From NCBI GenBank assembly GCA_036346275.1, contig CM070713.1:57345567-57409566 (forward strand): DNA of 64,000 bases, given 5' to 3'. Below are positions 47,742-60,448 of the stretch, piece after piece. The stretch comes from Otatea glauca. Its lineage: Eukaryota; Streptophyta; Magnoliopsida; Poales; Poaceae. Below the pieces are notes generated by a model. That model was not told the DNA's origin and ran no database searches. It saw nothing but the letters and a program-made list of their open reading frames with translations. The stretch's first letter is position 1. Every line of letters starts with the position of its first letter. The translations under genes were made by a program, and so were the position numbers.

Positions 47742-50700
47742 CTACTCAGCAGGAGGATCCACCCAACGGCCATGGTCTTTGATTAGCTGAATCAAGGCTT
47801 CAGTAGCTTGCTCCATTGCAATGCCCCGCTGCACAACGGTCTGCAGCAGAAAGATACATTGTGTTAATGGAAAGGAAATGACGGCTTTAAAATTGGTTTC
47901 AGGACAACGAACATTTTTCATGCCAGTACCATCACATTATAGATGGTTTGCAAGATCAATTAACAGATATAAATATACAACTATTGTTCAACAAAACACC
48001 AGAATTTCCATTTGATAAGAATGTGATTCAGTGCGATCGTATTGGAATGATTACCTTGCCAACATAAAGATCAATCTTCCCAGGAGCACCTCCAACGTAT
48101 CCAAAATCGGCATCAGCCATCTCTCCTGGCCCATTAACAATACAACCCATGATAGCAATCTGCCAAGCAAATACAAATATAGTTAATCAGGCCGATATAT
48201 GGTTTGAAAAATAGGGAATCGTGAAGTGTTTTAGAGAGTTTACAGAGACGCCTGGCAGATGAGAGGTCTTCTCTCTAATCTGAGCACTGATTTCTTGGAG
48301 GTCAAAGAGTGTTCGCCCACAGGAAGGACAAGAGACATATTCCTGCAGTGTTCATTAACAGTCAGAAATCACTACAAGAATATTCTGTTTTCAGAAGAGA
48401 GAATCACTGAGAGGTATTTTTCTTCTTTGGATATTTTGGAAGGTTTTTTATTGCGATAGGGAGAGCATCTTGCAACTTCTCAAACAATAACTCTCGAATT
48501 AGAGGTGGATGTTGTTTTGGGGATCTACAGAGAGAGCTAGCACTATTTATTAAACAAATAATTCATCAACGTACAGTTTTCGTGTTGCGCATCCTGCAAC
48601 CCTGTAGCAAGTTGAAGGATGTGTCCCTCAAGAATTCAAATTCCTGGTCAGCAGCTTCAAGAAATACACCATCACCAAGACCATCAACTAGCAGAGCACC
48701 AACATTGGTCCCAGCACCAATGACAAGATCATCTCTGCATTTAGATGGAACAAAATAAGCACAGGAAAACCAGGACTAAGCATTTCCAATTGGGGAATGG
48801 GAATATTTAGGAGTCACCTATCGATGCTTTTAGGGAACTCTATGTGATGGATCACAGGGAAGTTCAAAGCATTGGTTTCTAAGTACTCGAATAACCTGCA
48901 AAACAAAAAAGAATATACAATGTACTTGGAAATAATCCCTACAAAACATTGATTTGTTTGTCATCTAAGGATCTTCTGAAGAGTTAAATCCACTTGTCAT
49001 GCTTAAACCATAGCTTAGACTTGACTATTAGGACAACATGATTATTGTTTGATATAGTCAGTTGGAAAATTGTGCAATGGTTCATATTATCAAATTTTAA
49101 TAATGCAGAACATACTCCAGTGAATAACAAATAGAGCTTTTAAATTGGCCCACTGTGTGAGTTCACTTACCTCCTAGCAGCGTGTGCTCTGCCAGTCTTC
49201 TCTTCACCATATGGAACATTATGTAGCAACATAGTTACATTATCAACACTCTTAAGAATATCTAGCTGCTCGTATGGCTCATCTCCACGAAGTGTGACAC
49301 CCAATCTGGTACCTACAGAAAAAAAAAATCCAAAGATATAACAGGCTAAGCAACAACTTAAATACAATAATTGGCAAAAAGAAAACTTCACAAGATGATG
49401 ATCTAATTCAAATTGCTACCTTCTGGCAAAAGTTTGTGCGCACCGCTTGACAGTTCGTCAAGGTTGACAAGCGCAACTGCATGTGGGACTGGCTTTGTCA
49501 ATTGTTCTGACAAGGGAGTCAACACACCCATGCTGATGTCTACTAGTCTTTTGAGTGCAAGCCTCTGTACAAATTTATAAAGTTATAACAGAAAAAAAAA
49601 GGAATATAACGTGACATATATGCTTGTGAGGAGGATAAAGAAATGTAAATAGAACTCACAGCTTCAGCATCTTCTACAGGGGGGAGCTCCCTCAAAAGAA
49701 TAGAATCTACAGTTGCCAGATCCTGATGTTCATAGAAGACATAAAGGCAGTTTAAAATGAAGCTCCACTAAAATAGGTCATGTGCTAGCAGATACAACTA
49801 CAGAAAAGCAGACCTTGAAAGGCATGCCAACCACAAGCTTTGCTGCAAGAGATCTATAAAGGAGCTCAGGAGCCTGTTAAAATAAAAGAAGCTATCATCA
49901 TTACAAATCACATTGATTCAGATGGCAAAATCAATAGAGCTTGACTATTGCTATTTTCATTTCAGGTAACACCGTGGTAGGCATAGCTAAATGAAAAAAG
50001 GGCACTGAAGTTATCCTGGTGTAGATTACAAAACAAACAATATTGCACAAATATCTTTTTTGGAGCTACACGAGGAAAAGATCAGTGCATTCCACAAAAA
50101 TAGTAAAAAAAAGGGCGTGAGTTACCTTCAACTGATCCAGGGAAACCGACATCAGAACAGAACCATCGCGATGCAGGACACCTCTGTAGTCTACATCCTC
50201 ACCCTGCCGAAAGAACAACTGATAAGAAATCTAGCACTGTTGGTTTTTATGATCAGACTATGGAATTACTTTTGAACTAACCTCCTTTTGCAAAGGCAAC
50301 TGACCACTTCTACGCTGGAAGTCGAAATAGTGCCTGTGCTTCTCTTCAAATGGGGACTAGGAAAACAAGATAAATACATTAACAATGCTTAAACAATCAC
50401 ATTAAGCAAAGCACTACCAAAAAGAAATGATATTTACTGCATGGTGACTGAACAAGAGGCAAGTGAAAAACTAGGAAAAGGGGAAGTGCATTACCACTCC
50501 TATTTGAAGGTTTGCAGTCCGCATTCCAAGATTTGCCAATCTCAGGCAAGGATCGATCTCTTCCTCTGGTGGTTCTGTGAGGGAGACACGGATTGTATCA
50601 CCCAAGCCATCCTGTAAGACAACAAACAGAAGATGTAAGCCATGTATTCCTTTTGCAGGTCAGCACAAATAATTGGAACTGGTCAGTTTACATAAATTAA

Positions 50701-52671
50701 TTGCTTTAGAGGAGACTGCTAATCTCATATTTTTATCATGTGTCAGATGATAGCATGGCAAAGGTCTCAAAATACAATAAGTGCAACTTATACAAGCATG
50801 GTACCGCAAAGTGAGCAAACAAATCAAGGGAATCACATATCCCAGCCAGCTCATTCACAATCCAAATTTCAATACTCTGAAACTCTTGCTTCTAACAACT
50901 GTTTTCTAGCCAAAATAGGCATCCTCAGAATTTCCAACTATAAGCTCAAAAAAAAAAGCAAAACATCCTTCATTCCTGAGAAGAAGAAACTAAGATTTCC
51001 ATTAAGTTTATCTCAAATCAAGAATACTCACATGAAAGAAATTCATTTCATGGAACACTGCAAAATAGATGTAATTACCATTAGAAGTGTTCCAATGCCA
51101 ATAGCAGACTTCATCCTTCCATCTTCGCCTTCTCCAGCTTCTGTAACTCCCAAGTGCAAAGGATAATCCCATCCTAGGTTATACATCTCTGCTACAAGCA
51201 GGCGATATGCTTGGACCATGACAACAGGGTTACTTGCTTTCATTGAAAATACAAAGTTATGAAAGTCCAACTTCCGACAGATCCTAGCAAATTCCAAAGC
51301 AGACTCAACCTGAAAGTAGTATGCAGAAAATGTCACTCATCTATCAACTTATAGTTAAATATATCCTCAGAAAGGAGATAATCACCATTCCCCGAGGAGA
51401 ATCACCATAGTAGCTCATTATGCGGTCAGAGAGACTGCCATGATTTGTCCCTATACGCATGGCTCTTCCATACTGCTTGCATTTCTCAACCAATGGAGAA
51501 AATACCTAAAATAATATAAAGTGGCTGTGCAAGTAAGAAAACATACGGTATGTCCGTACTGATTGAAGCAGCAGTAAGAGAGTGAATAGATTTTCAACCT
51601 TCTCAATATGCTCAAGCTCTTTTTGGTAATCGTCTTCAGCATATTCCAGCTTCTCAAATTGGGCACGGCGATCGGCTGCAAGTAGAGTTCTCAGCATTTG
51701 CACAAAGCTAAGAATATAGCCAAGACTAAAATGAGAGACATCGCGATTTTACTCACCAAAATTTCCTGGGTTGACACGAATTTTGTCAAAGCACTCAGCC
51801 ACTCTTAAAGCTACTGTAGGAGCAAAATGAATATCGGCCACCAGGGGGATGTTGTAACTGTTGAAATACAAAGAAAATTGTGAGGGCTCATTCATGCAAA
51901 CTTACTGAATATGTGGAGAATTGAATACGTACTTCTTTTGAACAAGAGTGTTCTTAATCTCAAAGCAAGCATCAGCTTCCTTCCTACCTTGGACGGTTAT
52001 TCTAACAAAATCAGCTCCTTTATCTGCTATCCTCATAACCTGCAACAGTGCGTTTGATATACTTCATTAGTCCACTAGTAATAAAACAGAAAACATCTAT
52101 CCACTGACAGTGCTAAGAACAACCAACGTGCATTTCAGATAGGAGCACACCTCTTCTACGGTCTTAGCGACATCCTTCGTATCTGAAGTGGTCATAGTTT
52201 GAATCCTTATGGGGTGATCACTGCCAAGTGCCACATTCCCAACCATCACAGTACGGGTTTTTCTCCTCCTTGTCTGGTATGTGGATTCGCAATACTTTTG
52301 TCTGGGAACTAAAGAACAACAACAAAAGGGAAATCCATTCAGGCAGATAAAAAGGGCATAAACTAAATCTGGAACAGATCCTTCGATATGAATATAGGAG
52401 TTATACAAATGTACATGTGCAAGGAGAGTTACAGCATGCCAATTATACCTAAAAGCGGGCTCCCTTCGGAAGATGGCTCGAGCTCCATAGTATCAGAACC
52501 TGCATTAGAGCTCCTCACCACAAGCGTCTTGCTTCTCGAGGAGCCCGTCCTCAGAGCGCCGGGAACGGACAAGACCTTTGTGAAGTCGACGCTCCTCGTG
52601 AAGCCGATGCCACCATCACGGGCCCTGACATGTGGGAGAGGAGCCGGCGCCACCCCGGTCCCGGTGGCCAT
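47742..52671 (-). CDS. HDS: 4-hydroxy-3-methylbut-2-enyl diphosphate synthase, plastid (HDS, IspG/GcpE)
   Basis: It converts 2-C-methyl-D-erythritol 2,4-cyclodiphosphate to HMBDP, the next-to-last step of the plastid MEP pathway. Nineteen exons (high to low): 52671-52449, 52308-52151, 52039-51933, 51857-51757, 51675-51599, 51505-51386, 51309-51079, 50611-50495, 50356-50282, 50203-50126, 49873-49814, 49722-49660, 49564-49420, 49312-49171, 48895-48818, 48734-48575, 48342-48244, 48159-48055, 47840-47742. They sum to 2238 nt (745 codons plus stop), the usual plant length of about 740. A Ser/Arg-rich transit peptide precedes VPRQKYCEST. The 4Fe-4S ligands are Cys650 and Cys653 (CPSCGR), Cys684 and Glu691 (GCIVNGPGE). 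The barrel motifs NHGSLSDRIMSYYGDSPRG and GVTEAGEGEDGRMKSAIGIG are intact, as is the plant-specific middle domain. The ATG is chosen by similarity to plant HDS starts; the frame is open further upstream. Confidence 0.98.
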
Positions 52672-53460
52672 GGCTACGTCCAAGCACGAAATGCTCACTC
52701 CGGCAATCCCACAGACACCTGCAGGGCATCCAACCAACAGTGGAGGTGAGCAGAGGCTCATCCTTGTGGGCTTGTGGCCTTATAATTGGCACAAGATGGA
52801 ATATTCCCCTATTGCTCGGTGTGCAGGAACAGGACAACAATGGTGTGTGTCTACCAAAGCAGGGTATTTAAATAATTCCACACAAAATTGACGACATACT
52901 TACGAAATCAACCTGGAACAAAATTAAGTAACCCGATTCTAGTGCCTTTCATGGTGAAGGAAAATAGAGGTAAAAATGACATAATCCTTCTTGTCAAAAG
53001 AACGATATGGGTTCGAAATCCACCTAACCTAAAGATAATTCCCTCTAAACTCGATCAAATTACGAGTTCGCAACCAATCGGGGACAGCAGCCTCCGGTCC
53101 TTGCAGCCACAAGATTCAAAGTTTCCAGCCCAAAAACGTGAACAATAACCACAAAATCGATCCCTGCAGCATCCCTCCCAGCGCCAATTTGGCCAAAACC
53201 GCAACAGAAATTTACGAAACACTACACCCGACCACGATCGGAGGCGCACGGAACTACAAGATCTCAGGGGGAAAGAAAAACACCCACCAAACTACGCAGC
53301 TCCGCGTCGCGGTATCTCCCCGCCCTTTCGGCGACCACGAGCCAATGGCAGCGACTCGATCAGGAACGGGAGTGCGAGTTCTGTAGGCAGCGACGAGGAG
53401 AGGAGGGCTCGTGGAACGCGAGTGGTGGGATAGCTCTTTTATCTCCACGCCGCGGGGGCC
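52672..53460 (-). promoter_or_regulatory. HDS 5' UTR with probable leader intron, and promoter
   Basis: On the minus strand a good acceptor (ccctgcag followed by gtgtctgtg) lies near 52720, just upstream of the start codon. This suggests an intron in the 5' UTR. A TATA-like gataaaag lies near 53433 with a CT-rich GC-rich region around it, a likely core promoter. The exact donor and start site cannot be fixed by eye. Confidence 0.5.
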
Positions 53461-54453
53461 GTCGAAGCCGCCGCGTGGACCGGGCGTTCCGAGCACCGGG
53501 GTGTTGGGCATGGCCCTTAGGGCGTTGGTGTTTGTGGACTCGGTGCAGGTGTGGGCTTGGGAGTGTAGTTCCGGGCGCTCCCCGCCATGAGTTATACAGT
53601 GCCCGTCGTTTTCCCGTGCGCTCCATAATCCCTCCCTGTACGTTCATTTTGCTTCCCTCGGATTATTAGAGTTTCTGCTTATTTACTGCCGTCCTGCCGT
53701 ATAATATTGTTGTGTTTATTCCATGTTTTTTCGTGGCTATTACAGATTTATTAGAGATGGTGTATGGGCCAGAAATTTTTTTTTGTGATTACTGTCGTCG
53801 CTAGGAAAGAAAAAGTTCGCGAATGTTCCTGGGATCCTTTTGCTAATTGCACTGTTTATTCTTCAAGTTCGTTTTTTTATCGTTTCGATACTTGTTGTTA
53901 ATTATGGGTATGCCTTAATAACATGTTTTTACAGTGTCATATCGAATTTTGGTTATGACTTAGTAAACATGTTATGCTGTGTCATACATAGCGACAGTTC
54001 TTGGTGACTCGGATAGTGGCATAACGGAGAGAGAGAAAACATTAGGAAGCTCAAGTCGAATAAACACCCATGTTAATCGTCAAACCGCATGTTCAAGGTT
54101 AGAGAATGTGCGTTTTGGGGTCGCCCTTTGATTCGTCTGTTTTTTCCTAAAGAAATCAGCATGTGAAAAAAATAAAAGTTAGAAGAACGCCCGCCGTGGC
54201 GGCTGCCGGAGACTGGAGCCGGGCGGACGAAGGGAGAGGTCGCGGCACATGTATTGACGTGAGACAGCACAATTCACGTTTCAAGTTCTCTCGGTCCAAG
54301 CATCAACACCATGTGGTAGAAGATAAAGCACACAAATTTGGCACTTGGGGACTGAGGACTACGGACTGACTAAACTCCAAATTTCAATTTCGTACCTGTT
54401 TTGATCCTAGAAAATATAAGTAGCTGTAGATGCCAACCAACCTAGAAACCATC
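53461..54453. other. No gene recognised
   Basis: Sequence beyond the HDS promoter. Short ORFs (53475-53669, 54163-54369) show no domain. No element ends were found. Confidence 0.5.
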
Positions 54454-54781
54454 GTTTATCTAGCCTCTGACATCACGGTTTTTTTTTTTCAAATCTAGTC
54501 CTCTACGTGGATTTGCAAATTTGGTCCACTTTTCTACCGTGTAACATGTGGCGGTCGAAGCGCTGAAGCTGGCCAACATTGTGGGAGGCGACCGAGTGCG
54601 ATAGCGAGTGGGGGAGTATGGCAGGAGCTCGCTGCGCTCGGTAGCACAAAAGCTATCTTACCGCGATGGGCTTCCTGGTACGGCGGAAAATAAATGTTGT
54701 CTGTCACGTCTTATACGGTAGGGAAAGATGTCAAATGTGCAAATCCACGTGCTTAAAAAAACGATGTTGAGCTAGATAAAC
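54454..54781. mobile_element. MITE of the aaatctag family
   Basis: Ends gtttatctagc and gctagataaac are exact inverted repeats. Inside them, ctacgtggatttgcaaattt on the left pairs with aaatgtgcaaatccacgt on the right. The phrase caaatctagtcc links it to the elements at 38081-38549 and 58420-58735. There is no coding capacity and no clear target duplication. Confidence 0.7.
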
Positions 54782-55835
54782 AAGGGCTTCACGAACCAAT
54801 CGCCTCCTCTCAAAAAGAAAACCAAAAAAACAACCAAACGTCTCCTCACCAGTCCTCGCGACACCACTCGAGAGTCGAGAATTCGAGATGAAGCAGAGCT
54901 TGCGCAAGAGACAAACGGAGTAAGCACATTGAGTGATTGAGTTATGGAAGTGACATGCGAATGCGATGGAGGCGGTTTTCGAGCTGGGCTAGTCTTTACT
55001 CTTTACGAGCCTAGGCAGTACTGTATATCGCAATTGAAGGCCGTAACTGTACAGAAAATGGCCCAGTCACTTGATGCCTGTAACCGCATGGCTCCTAACG
55101 TTTTCTTGCTGGCCTTGCTCTCTTAAAAGAAGAAGATCGATGATGACAATTTGTTATTGCCGCCGTTGAATTCTCGACCTCAACGTAATTGTTATGCAGC
55201 AAAAATACGTTAGAATTAGATCAGAGGAACAAAACGCCAAGAGCACGCCTGTCTCATCAATCCAGGGGCAATCCTTCTGGTCCGGGGAGAGGAGGTATTG
55301 AAAGTGCCGTAACTACGCTTCGATCCGCCAGAGAAGAGCATGAAGGATCGCCATATGGAAACAATCGTACGTGTTATATAATATTTGTGAATGAAACTTT
55401 GCTAATTTACGTTTCATACTGTCACCTCCGCCACTATGTGAATTTGAGCAGTGGTTTAATACGGAGATCAACCCCAAGACCAAATGCTCCTTGATCAAGC
55501 CAACCGGCAAGAGGAGTTCACGCGACAGCTTCAAGAGCAGCGTGATGCCACACTCGAGGAGGTACATAAGAAGGAAGCGGAGGAGAAGGAGGCCGAGAGA
55601 GAGGAAACGAGAGAGGGCGCGGCGTGCAAAGAAGCCCCACCAGAGGCATGGGCGAATGAGAAGTAGCCTCGAAGCACTCAGTAGACGTCTAGTTTTAATT
55701 ATTATTCTCCTTGTCTGTGGTACTCCTTTCAGTTTTAAGCCGTAATAAAGAGTGTGGCCTACCTTATTTTCTACACTAACTTATGATTTGTCAATCGACC
55801 GCTTTCTAACCTCTCTCTCCCTCATTCTGCAATAT
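54782..55835. other. Repeat-derived stretch with a short coiled-coil ORF
   Basis: 55155-55280 is similar to 62315-62440 (shared tcgacctcaacgtaatt, then gatcagag and gtccgggg-type phrases), a dispersed repeat. The plus ORF 55484-55666 reads NRQEEFTRQLQEQRDATLEE followed by a Glu/Lys-rich helix. This is coiled-coil composition often seen near the end of plant transposon ORFs. Its identity is not established. Confidence 0.45.
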
Positions 55836-56560
55836 TTAGGGTCGTTGCACTAATACAATTTGGATGCAAAGCAAGGTGTAAATAAAATATTTTCCCACCA
55901 TATGGTAGTGTATATATCAAAGAGCAAATCTGGTCCGTTCTTCCTAAAAATTACATTTAAATATGATATTTCACGGGCTGCAGAAAAGCCTTAAGCGTTT
56001 CATTGTTGCCTCGACCGTAATACTTAGGGTTATTGCACTGGTAGAATTAATATGCAAAGTAAGGTGTAAATAAAATTTTTTCCCACCATTTGGTAGTGCA
56101 TATATCAAAGAGCAAACCTGACCCATTCTCCCTACAAATTACACTTGAACATGATATTTCACGGGCTGCCGAAAAGGCTTAAGCATTTCATTGTTGTCGC
56201 GATCGTAATACTTAGGGTTATTGCACTGATAGAATTAATATGCAAAGCAAGGTGTAAATAAAATATTTTCCCACCATATGATAGTGCATATATCAAAGAG
56301 AAAATCTGGCCTATTCTCCCTAAAAATTATATTTAAACATAATATTTCACGGGCTGCCGAAAAGGCTTAAGCGTTTCATTGTTGCCTCGACCTTAATACT
56401 TAGGGTTATTGCACAGGTAGAATTAATATGCAAAGCAAGGTGTAAATAAAATATTTTCCCACCATATGGTAGTGTATATATCAAAGAGCAAATCTGGCCC
56501 GTTCTCCTTACAAATTACATTTAAACATGATATTTCACGGGCTGCCGAAAAGGCTTAAGT
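55836..56560. repeat. 188-bp tandem repeat, about 3.9 copies
   Basis: Copies start at the phrase tagggt at 55836, 56025, 56213 and 56401 (spacings 189, 188, 188). Each unit runs through gcaaggtgtaaataaaat, cccaccatatggtagtg and atatttcacgggctgc. Copies are highly similar; the first is the most divergent. Confidence 0.95.
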
Positions 56561-57594
56561 GTGGCTACTTACAGTCATTTGATTTATTCAACTGAGTTTA
56601 TTCCTAATTTTTTTAAAAAAAATGGGACACCTAACACCCTACGAACAAGACATATTTATTTCAAGATTTTTCGAGCAATGGTTTGTATAGTTTGTTCATA
56701 ACACACTAAATGGTTTTTAAGTAAAATTGATTTATACAATTTAAATTTGCACGGCACATTGTACTTTTCACAACATAATGTAAATCCTTATATATTAATA
56801 AATATTTTAAAATTTATCTTGTTCTAATTGGACCTTCCTAGTAATGCGATCGCCTTAATCGCGGTTGGTCAGATCGATTTACATTTAACGGTAGTTCCCA
56901 ATATTTTAATAGCCCTAATATACCATACGCGTGGGATCAGTGCGCGGCGGTAGCGTGTGTGTGACTGACAAGATAAATGCTCGCTTTTGACTTCCTATGA
57001 AAGATACGACTTCGAGACACTTACATATGAAATATGAAAGTAAATCAATACTAAGAGGTATCAAAAATTTAAAGATTAGTGCTTTTAACTTATGGTATAT
57101 TTTAGCCAATACATATAAAATATTACAGTAAATCAATACTAAGAGGTATCACGTACTAAAATATTAATGTTTTTAACTTATAGACATTTTCGTTAAAATT
57201 TATTTCTAATTAATACTAAGAGGTATCAAGTATTTAAAGATATAAAATATTAAAGTAAATCAGTACTATGGCCTTTTTTGTTATTTTTTTCCTATTGATT
57301 ATTCTCGAAAAACAAATTTGGAATTAACATTACAAAAAAAAAATCCGATCACCCTTGTATAGGGCGATTTCTACCTCCGTTAACCGGACGATCACGACCG
57401 TTGGCTCAGGCACCAATCGCCCCATGTACGGGCGACGGGTGCCCAATTCTACAATTTTTAAACCCTAACGACTAGTTTTGAAAAAAAGATTAAAAATAAA
57501 TATTAAAGAAAAAAATCCCGTACAGTACATTTTGCCTGGGCCCGGCCGGTGGTAGCGGACCGCGACAGCGAGGGCTTTAGTGACATGTACAGCA
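56561..57594. other. AT-rich DNA with a short repeat
   Basis: Three spaced copies of aatactaagaggtatca lie between about 57047 and 57230, roughly 80-90 bp apart. No gene is recognised. A segment with gggcgattt and cgaccgttgg phrases (57340-57440) resembles the hairpin that follows and may be its outer part. Confidence 0.5.
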
Positions 57595-58215
57595 TAATAT
57601 TTTTTAAAAATAATATATTTGTTTATTTAAATTGCAAAAATATACCTCAATCTCAAAATCGCCCTTTCAATGATCTCCTTTGAACGATATTTCCTCTGTC
57701 CTTCAGCGAGTTTCTAAAGAAAATCATAACTTTTTCATATGATCTCGGATAGAGATGAATTTTATATGAAAATTGTAGCTCTCAACGGGATCTACAACTT
57801 TGATATACAAACTTTTCAATTTGAATCCATTTAGATGATCAAAAATGGGATAGAATGTTCAGATCTAAAAATCAGATCTGTTTTTAGATCTGAACTTTTT
57901 ATCCCGTTTTTTTGCCATCTATATGGATTCAAATAGAAAAATTTTGTATACCAAAGTTGTAGATCCCGTCGAGAGCTACAATTATTATATAAAGTTCATC
58001 TCTATCCAACATCATATGAAAAAGTTATGATTTTCTTTAGAAACTGGCTGCAGGACAGAGGAAATATCATTCGTTCAAAGGGCGACAGAGGCCTCTATCG
58101 CCCTTTGAACGGGCGACATGCTACTGTCGCCTTCTAAATGGGCGATAGAGGTATATTTTTGTAATTTTTTAGAGATCGAGATATATTTTTGTAATTTAAA
58201 TAAAAATTGTATTAT
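57595..58215. repeat. Long hairpin (foldback) structure
   Basis: An inverted repeat centred near 57876: gttcagatctaaaaa (57857-57871) pairs exactly with 57881-57895. Pairing continues outward with ttgtagctctcaacgggatc against gatcccgtcgagagctacaa and tttctaaagaaaatcataac against gttatgattttctttagaaa. The right arm carries an extra copy of the gcgacag/gggcgatagagg block. It is probably a foldback MITE. If transcribed it would form double-stranded RNA of over 250 bp. Confidence 0.85.
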
Positions 58216-58419
58216 TTAAAATAAAAATTCTACAGCAGAATGCCGTGGTGGGGACGGCAGGAGCATTTGGGTCATTGAGTGGGATATCCATCCAGGCTGG
58301 CCTGAGCAGTGGGCGCGCATCCCTTCTACACGGCGCGTGGCGCAAGGACGGCGATCGAATCAGGGTGATGCCATTCGGAAATTATCCCTTTTTCTAGTTC
58401 ATTCTCATCTTTTTCTTTA

Positions 58420-58735
58420 AAAACGAAAAATTTACAAATTTAGTCCCACTCTTTACAGTGGAAGTGTCACCTACCGCACCCAGGACACACAGGAGGCTAG
58501 GGTGCCACCGAGCTGCAACGCAGGAGGCGGATTGCCTGGGAGCGGGTGACGAGCGCGGCAGCAAGCGGCTGCTGCTCTCTGGAGGTGCGAAAGGAGCCGA
58601 TGCCGCGGAGGGGGAGCGCATGAGGCTCTTCCGCGGTAGAGGAGCATGGAAGGTGCCTTCCGCGGTGAGTAAGAAGCTAGATTTGTAATTTTATTCGAAG
58701 ATATATATTTTTGAAAAAAAAAAAAAAAGAAGAAG
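58420..58735. mobile_element. Probable MITE of the aaatctag family
   Basis: The left side aaaatttacaaatttagtcc pairs loosely with gctagatttgtaatttta on the right, around a GC-rich core. It shares its theme with 54454-54781 and 38081-38549. The right end runs into an A-rich tract (58715-58735). The limits are approximate. Confidence 0.5.
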
Positions 58736-60448
58736 AGAGGAGGGAGGCGAGAACAGTGATCACTTCATGCTGTTGGTTCAAGGGCCGCGCTATCACGTCC
58801 CCGAGTTCAATCGGCCCTTTCATGGTTCACCCTCTCATGCATCTTGCCCATGCAACACTGTGCCTACACTGCATGGGCGACCTCGACACTGCTGGTGCCG
58901 ATCAACGTCTAGGATCACGCCACCGCACAAGATCGGGTGGGAAACGACGCACTCGAGGAACTAGAATTTTTTTTATAAATGTGCACACTTCACACGTATA
59001 ATTTTATAGTCTTGTATAATGACTTTATAACATCATACATTCAACATATATATTTTTAAATTTGCTAAAAATAGAATACAAATAGTTCTAATGTCTTAAA
59101 AATCTCAAACCACCAAAATCGAAACTAATTTAATTAATAACTTTAATCTATTAAAGAGATGATGTTGTAACGTTTTTTATTTATTTTTGGTACTGCCCCT
59201 TAAACGACGGAACCTCTACCAGCAAGTTTTGCATGATCAGGTTATTCGACACGTGTGAATTAGATGTCCTTGAGACAATACGACAAGAGGTGGTATATTG
59301 GCGTAACTACGGAAGAACTAGTAAATATTTTAAAACCTATCTCAAGAAGCTACGGATTCAATGTTATTTTTTTAGAACTATAAGTTTAAACATTACCATT
59401 CATTGCAACTTGTCGTGACAACCATAAGCCACTTTGTAGACTTGCGTACATAAGCCCTGACACATTCAAAATCGTTGCACACATGACCAGCGGTGCGAGT
59501 AGCAACGTAGATCCCGTAACAGGATGTGTGTGTGCCTCTCCTCGTGGCATGCCAACCAAAGGCACCGTTCCTCGAGACTCGCCCCATGTATAGCGAAACT
59601 CTAGCCGCCAGTGTTGACTCAGAGGGTGCACGTATATTTGATAAATACGGTTTGGTATATATGGTTTTTTAAAAGTAGTAATTGAAATGTGATATTAAAT
59701 ATAACTTCGGTTCGGTATCGATAAATACCATATTTATCAAACTGACGTGAATTTTTCTTTTCTTACTTGCTGTTTTGGACATCGATACGCGGTTTATACA
59801 CACTCTTGGCCATTACTTTATCTAATTATATGTTACTAGTAAAAATTATTACACACCTTTGACAATTACTTTGACAAATCTAGTGACATTATTTCCATAT
59901 GAAACCGTGCTTTATACACATTTGACCATTACTTTAATCTAATTATATGTGTATTTTTATTTCTGTTTACTCGCAGTTTTTATTGGAAAACCGTATCTCA
60001 AAAATTAGATTTTTTCATACCACACCGAATACCATAAACCAATCAAACCGAGTTGACTTGTTCAATTCGGTTTTTCTGGCACGGTTTTTTCGGTTTAGTA
60101 AAACTGTGCATCGCCCTATGTGTCGGATGCTTTAAAGAGGACAAAACATGCCATGGTCTTATGCGAGTCTGCGGGTGGGCCATGGCTGTAAGGTTGTAAT
60201 GGATGGGAGCTTTAAGGGAGGTGCTTCTATGTTTTTCATTTTTGAAAATTATATAAATATTAAAGAATGAATGAAGAGTAGATAATGATTAATTATCCCT
60301 TCACTTGTTTCAAGATTTGCATAACTTATATTAGGAGAGAACGCATAGAAGCACTGCTCGAGCTATAAACATGTAGTTATTCAGCATAAAATAGTGCTAA
60401 GTACCTTCTTGAAATAGATTCTTAAATATATAGTTATCTGATAGTTAT
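58736..60448. other. No gene recognised
   Basis: AT-rich. A direct repeat with the phrase ctaattatatg (59789-59832 and 59906-59949, period about 118 bp) sits between sequences carrying cggtttggtatatatgg (59650) and its rough inverse (60030). This looks like an old MITE. The ORFs here are short and domain-free. Confidence 0.45.

Noticed and set aside
52672..52761. Upstream Met at 52761 as the HDS start
   Set aside because: A good splice acceptor lies between, and plant HDS proteins start with the Met-Ala-Thr-Gly type sequence found at 52671.
55836..56560. CRISPR-like repeat array
   Set aside because: The repeats are contiguous 188-bp tandem units without short repeats and unique spacers, and the DNA is plant nuclear.
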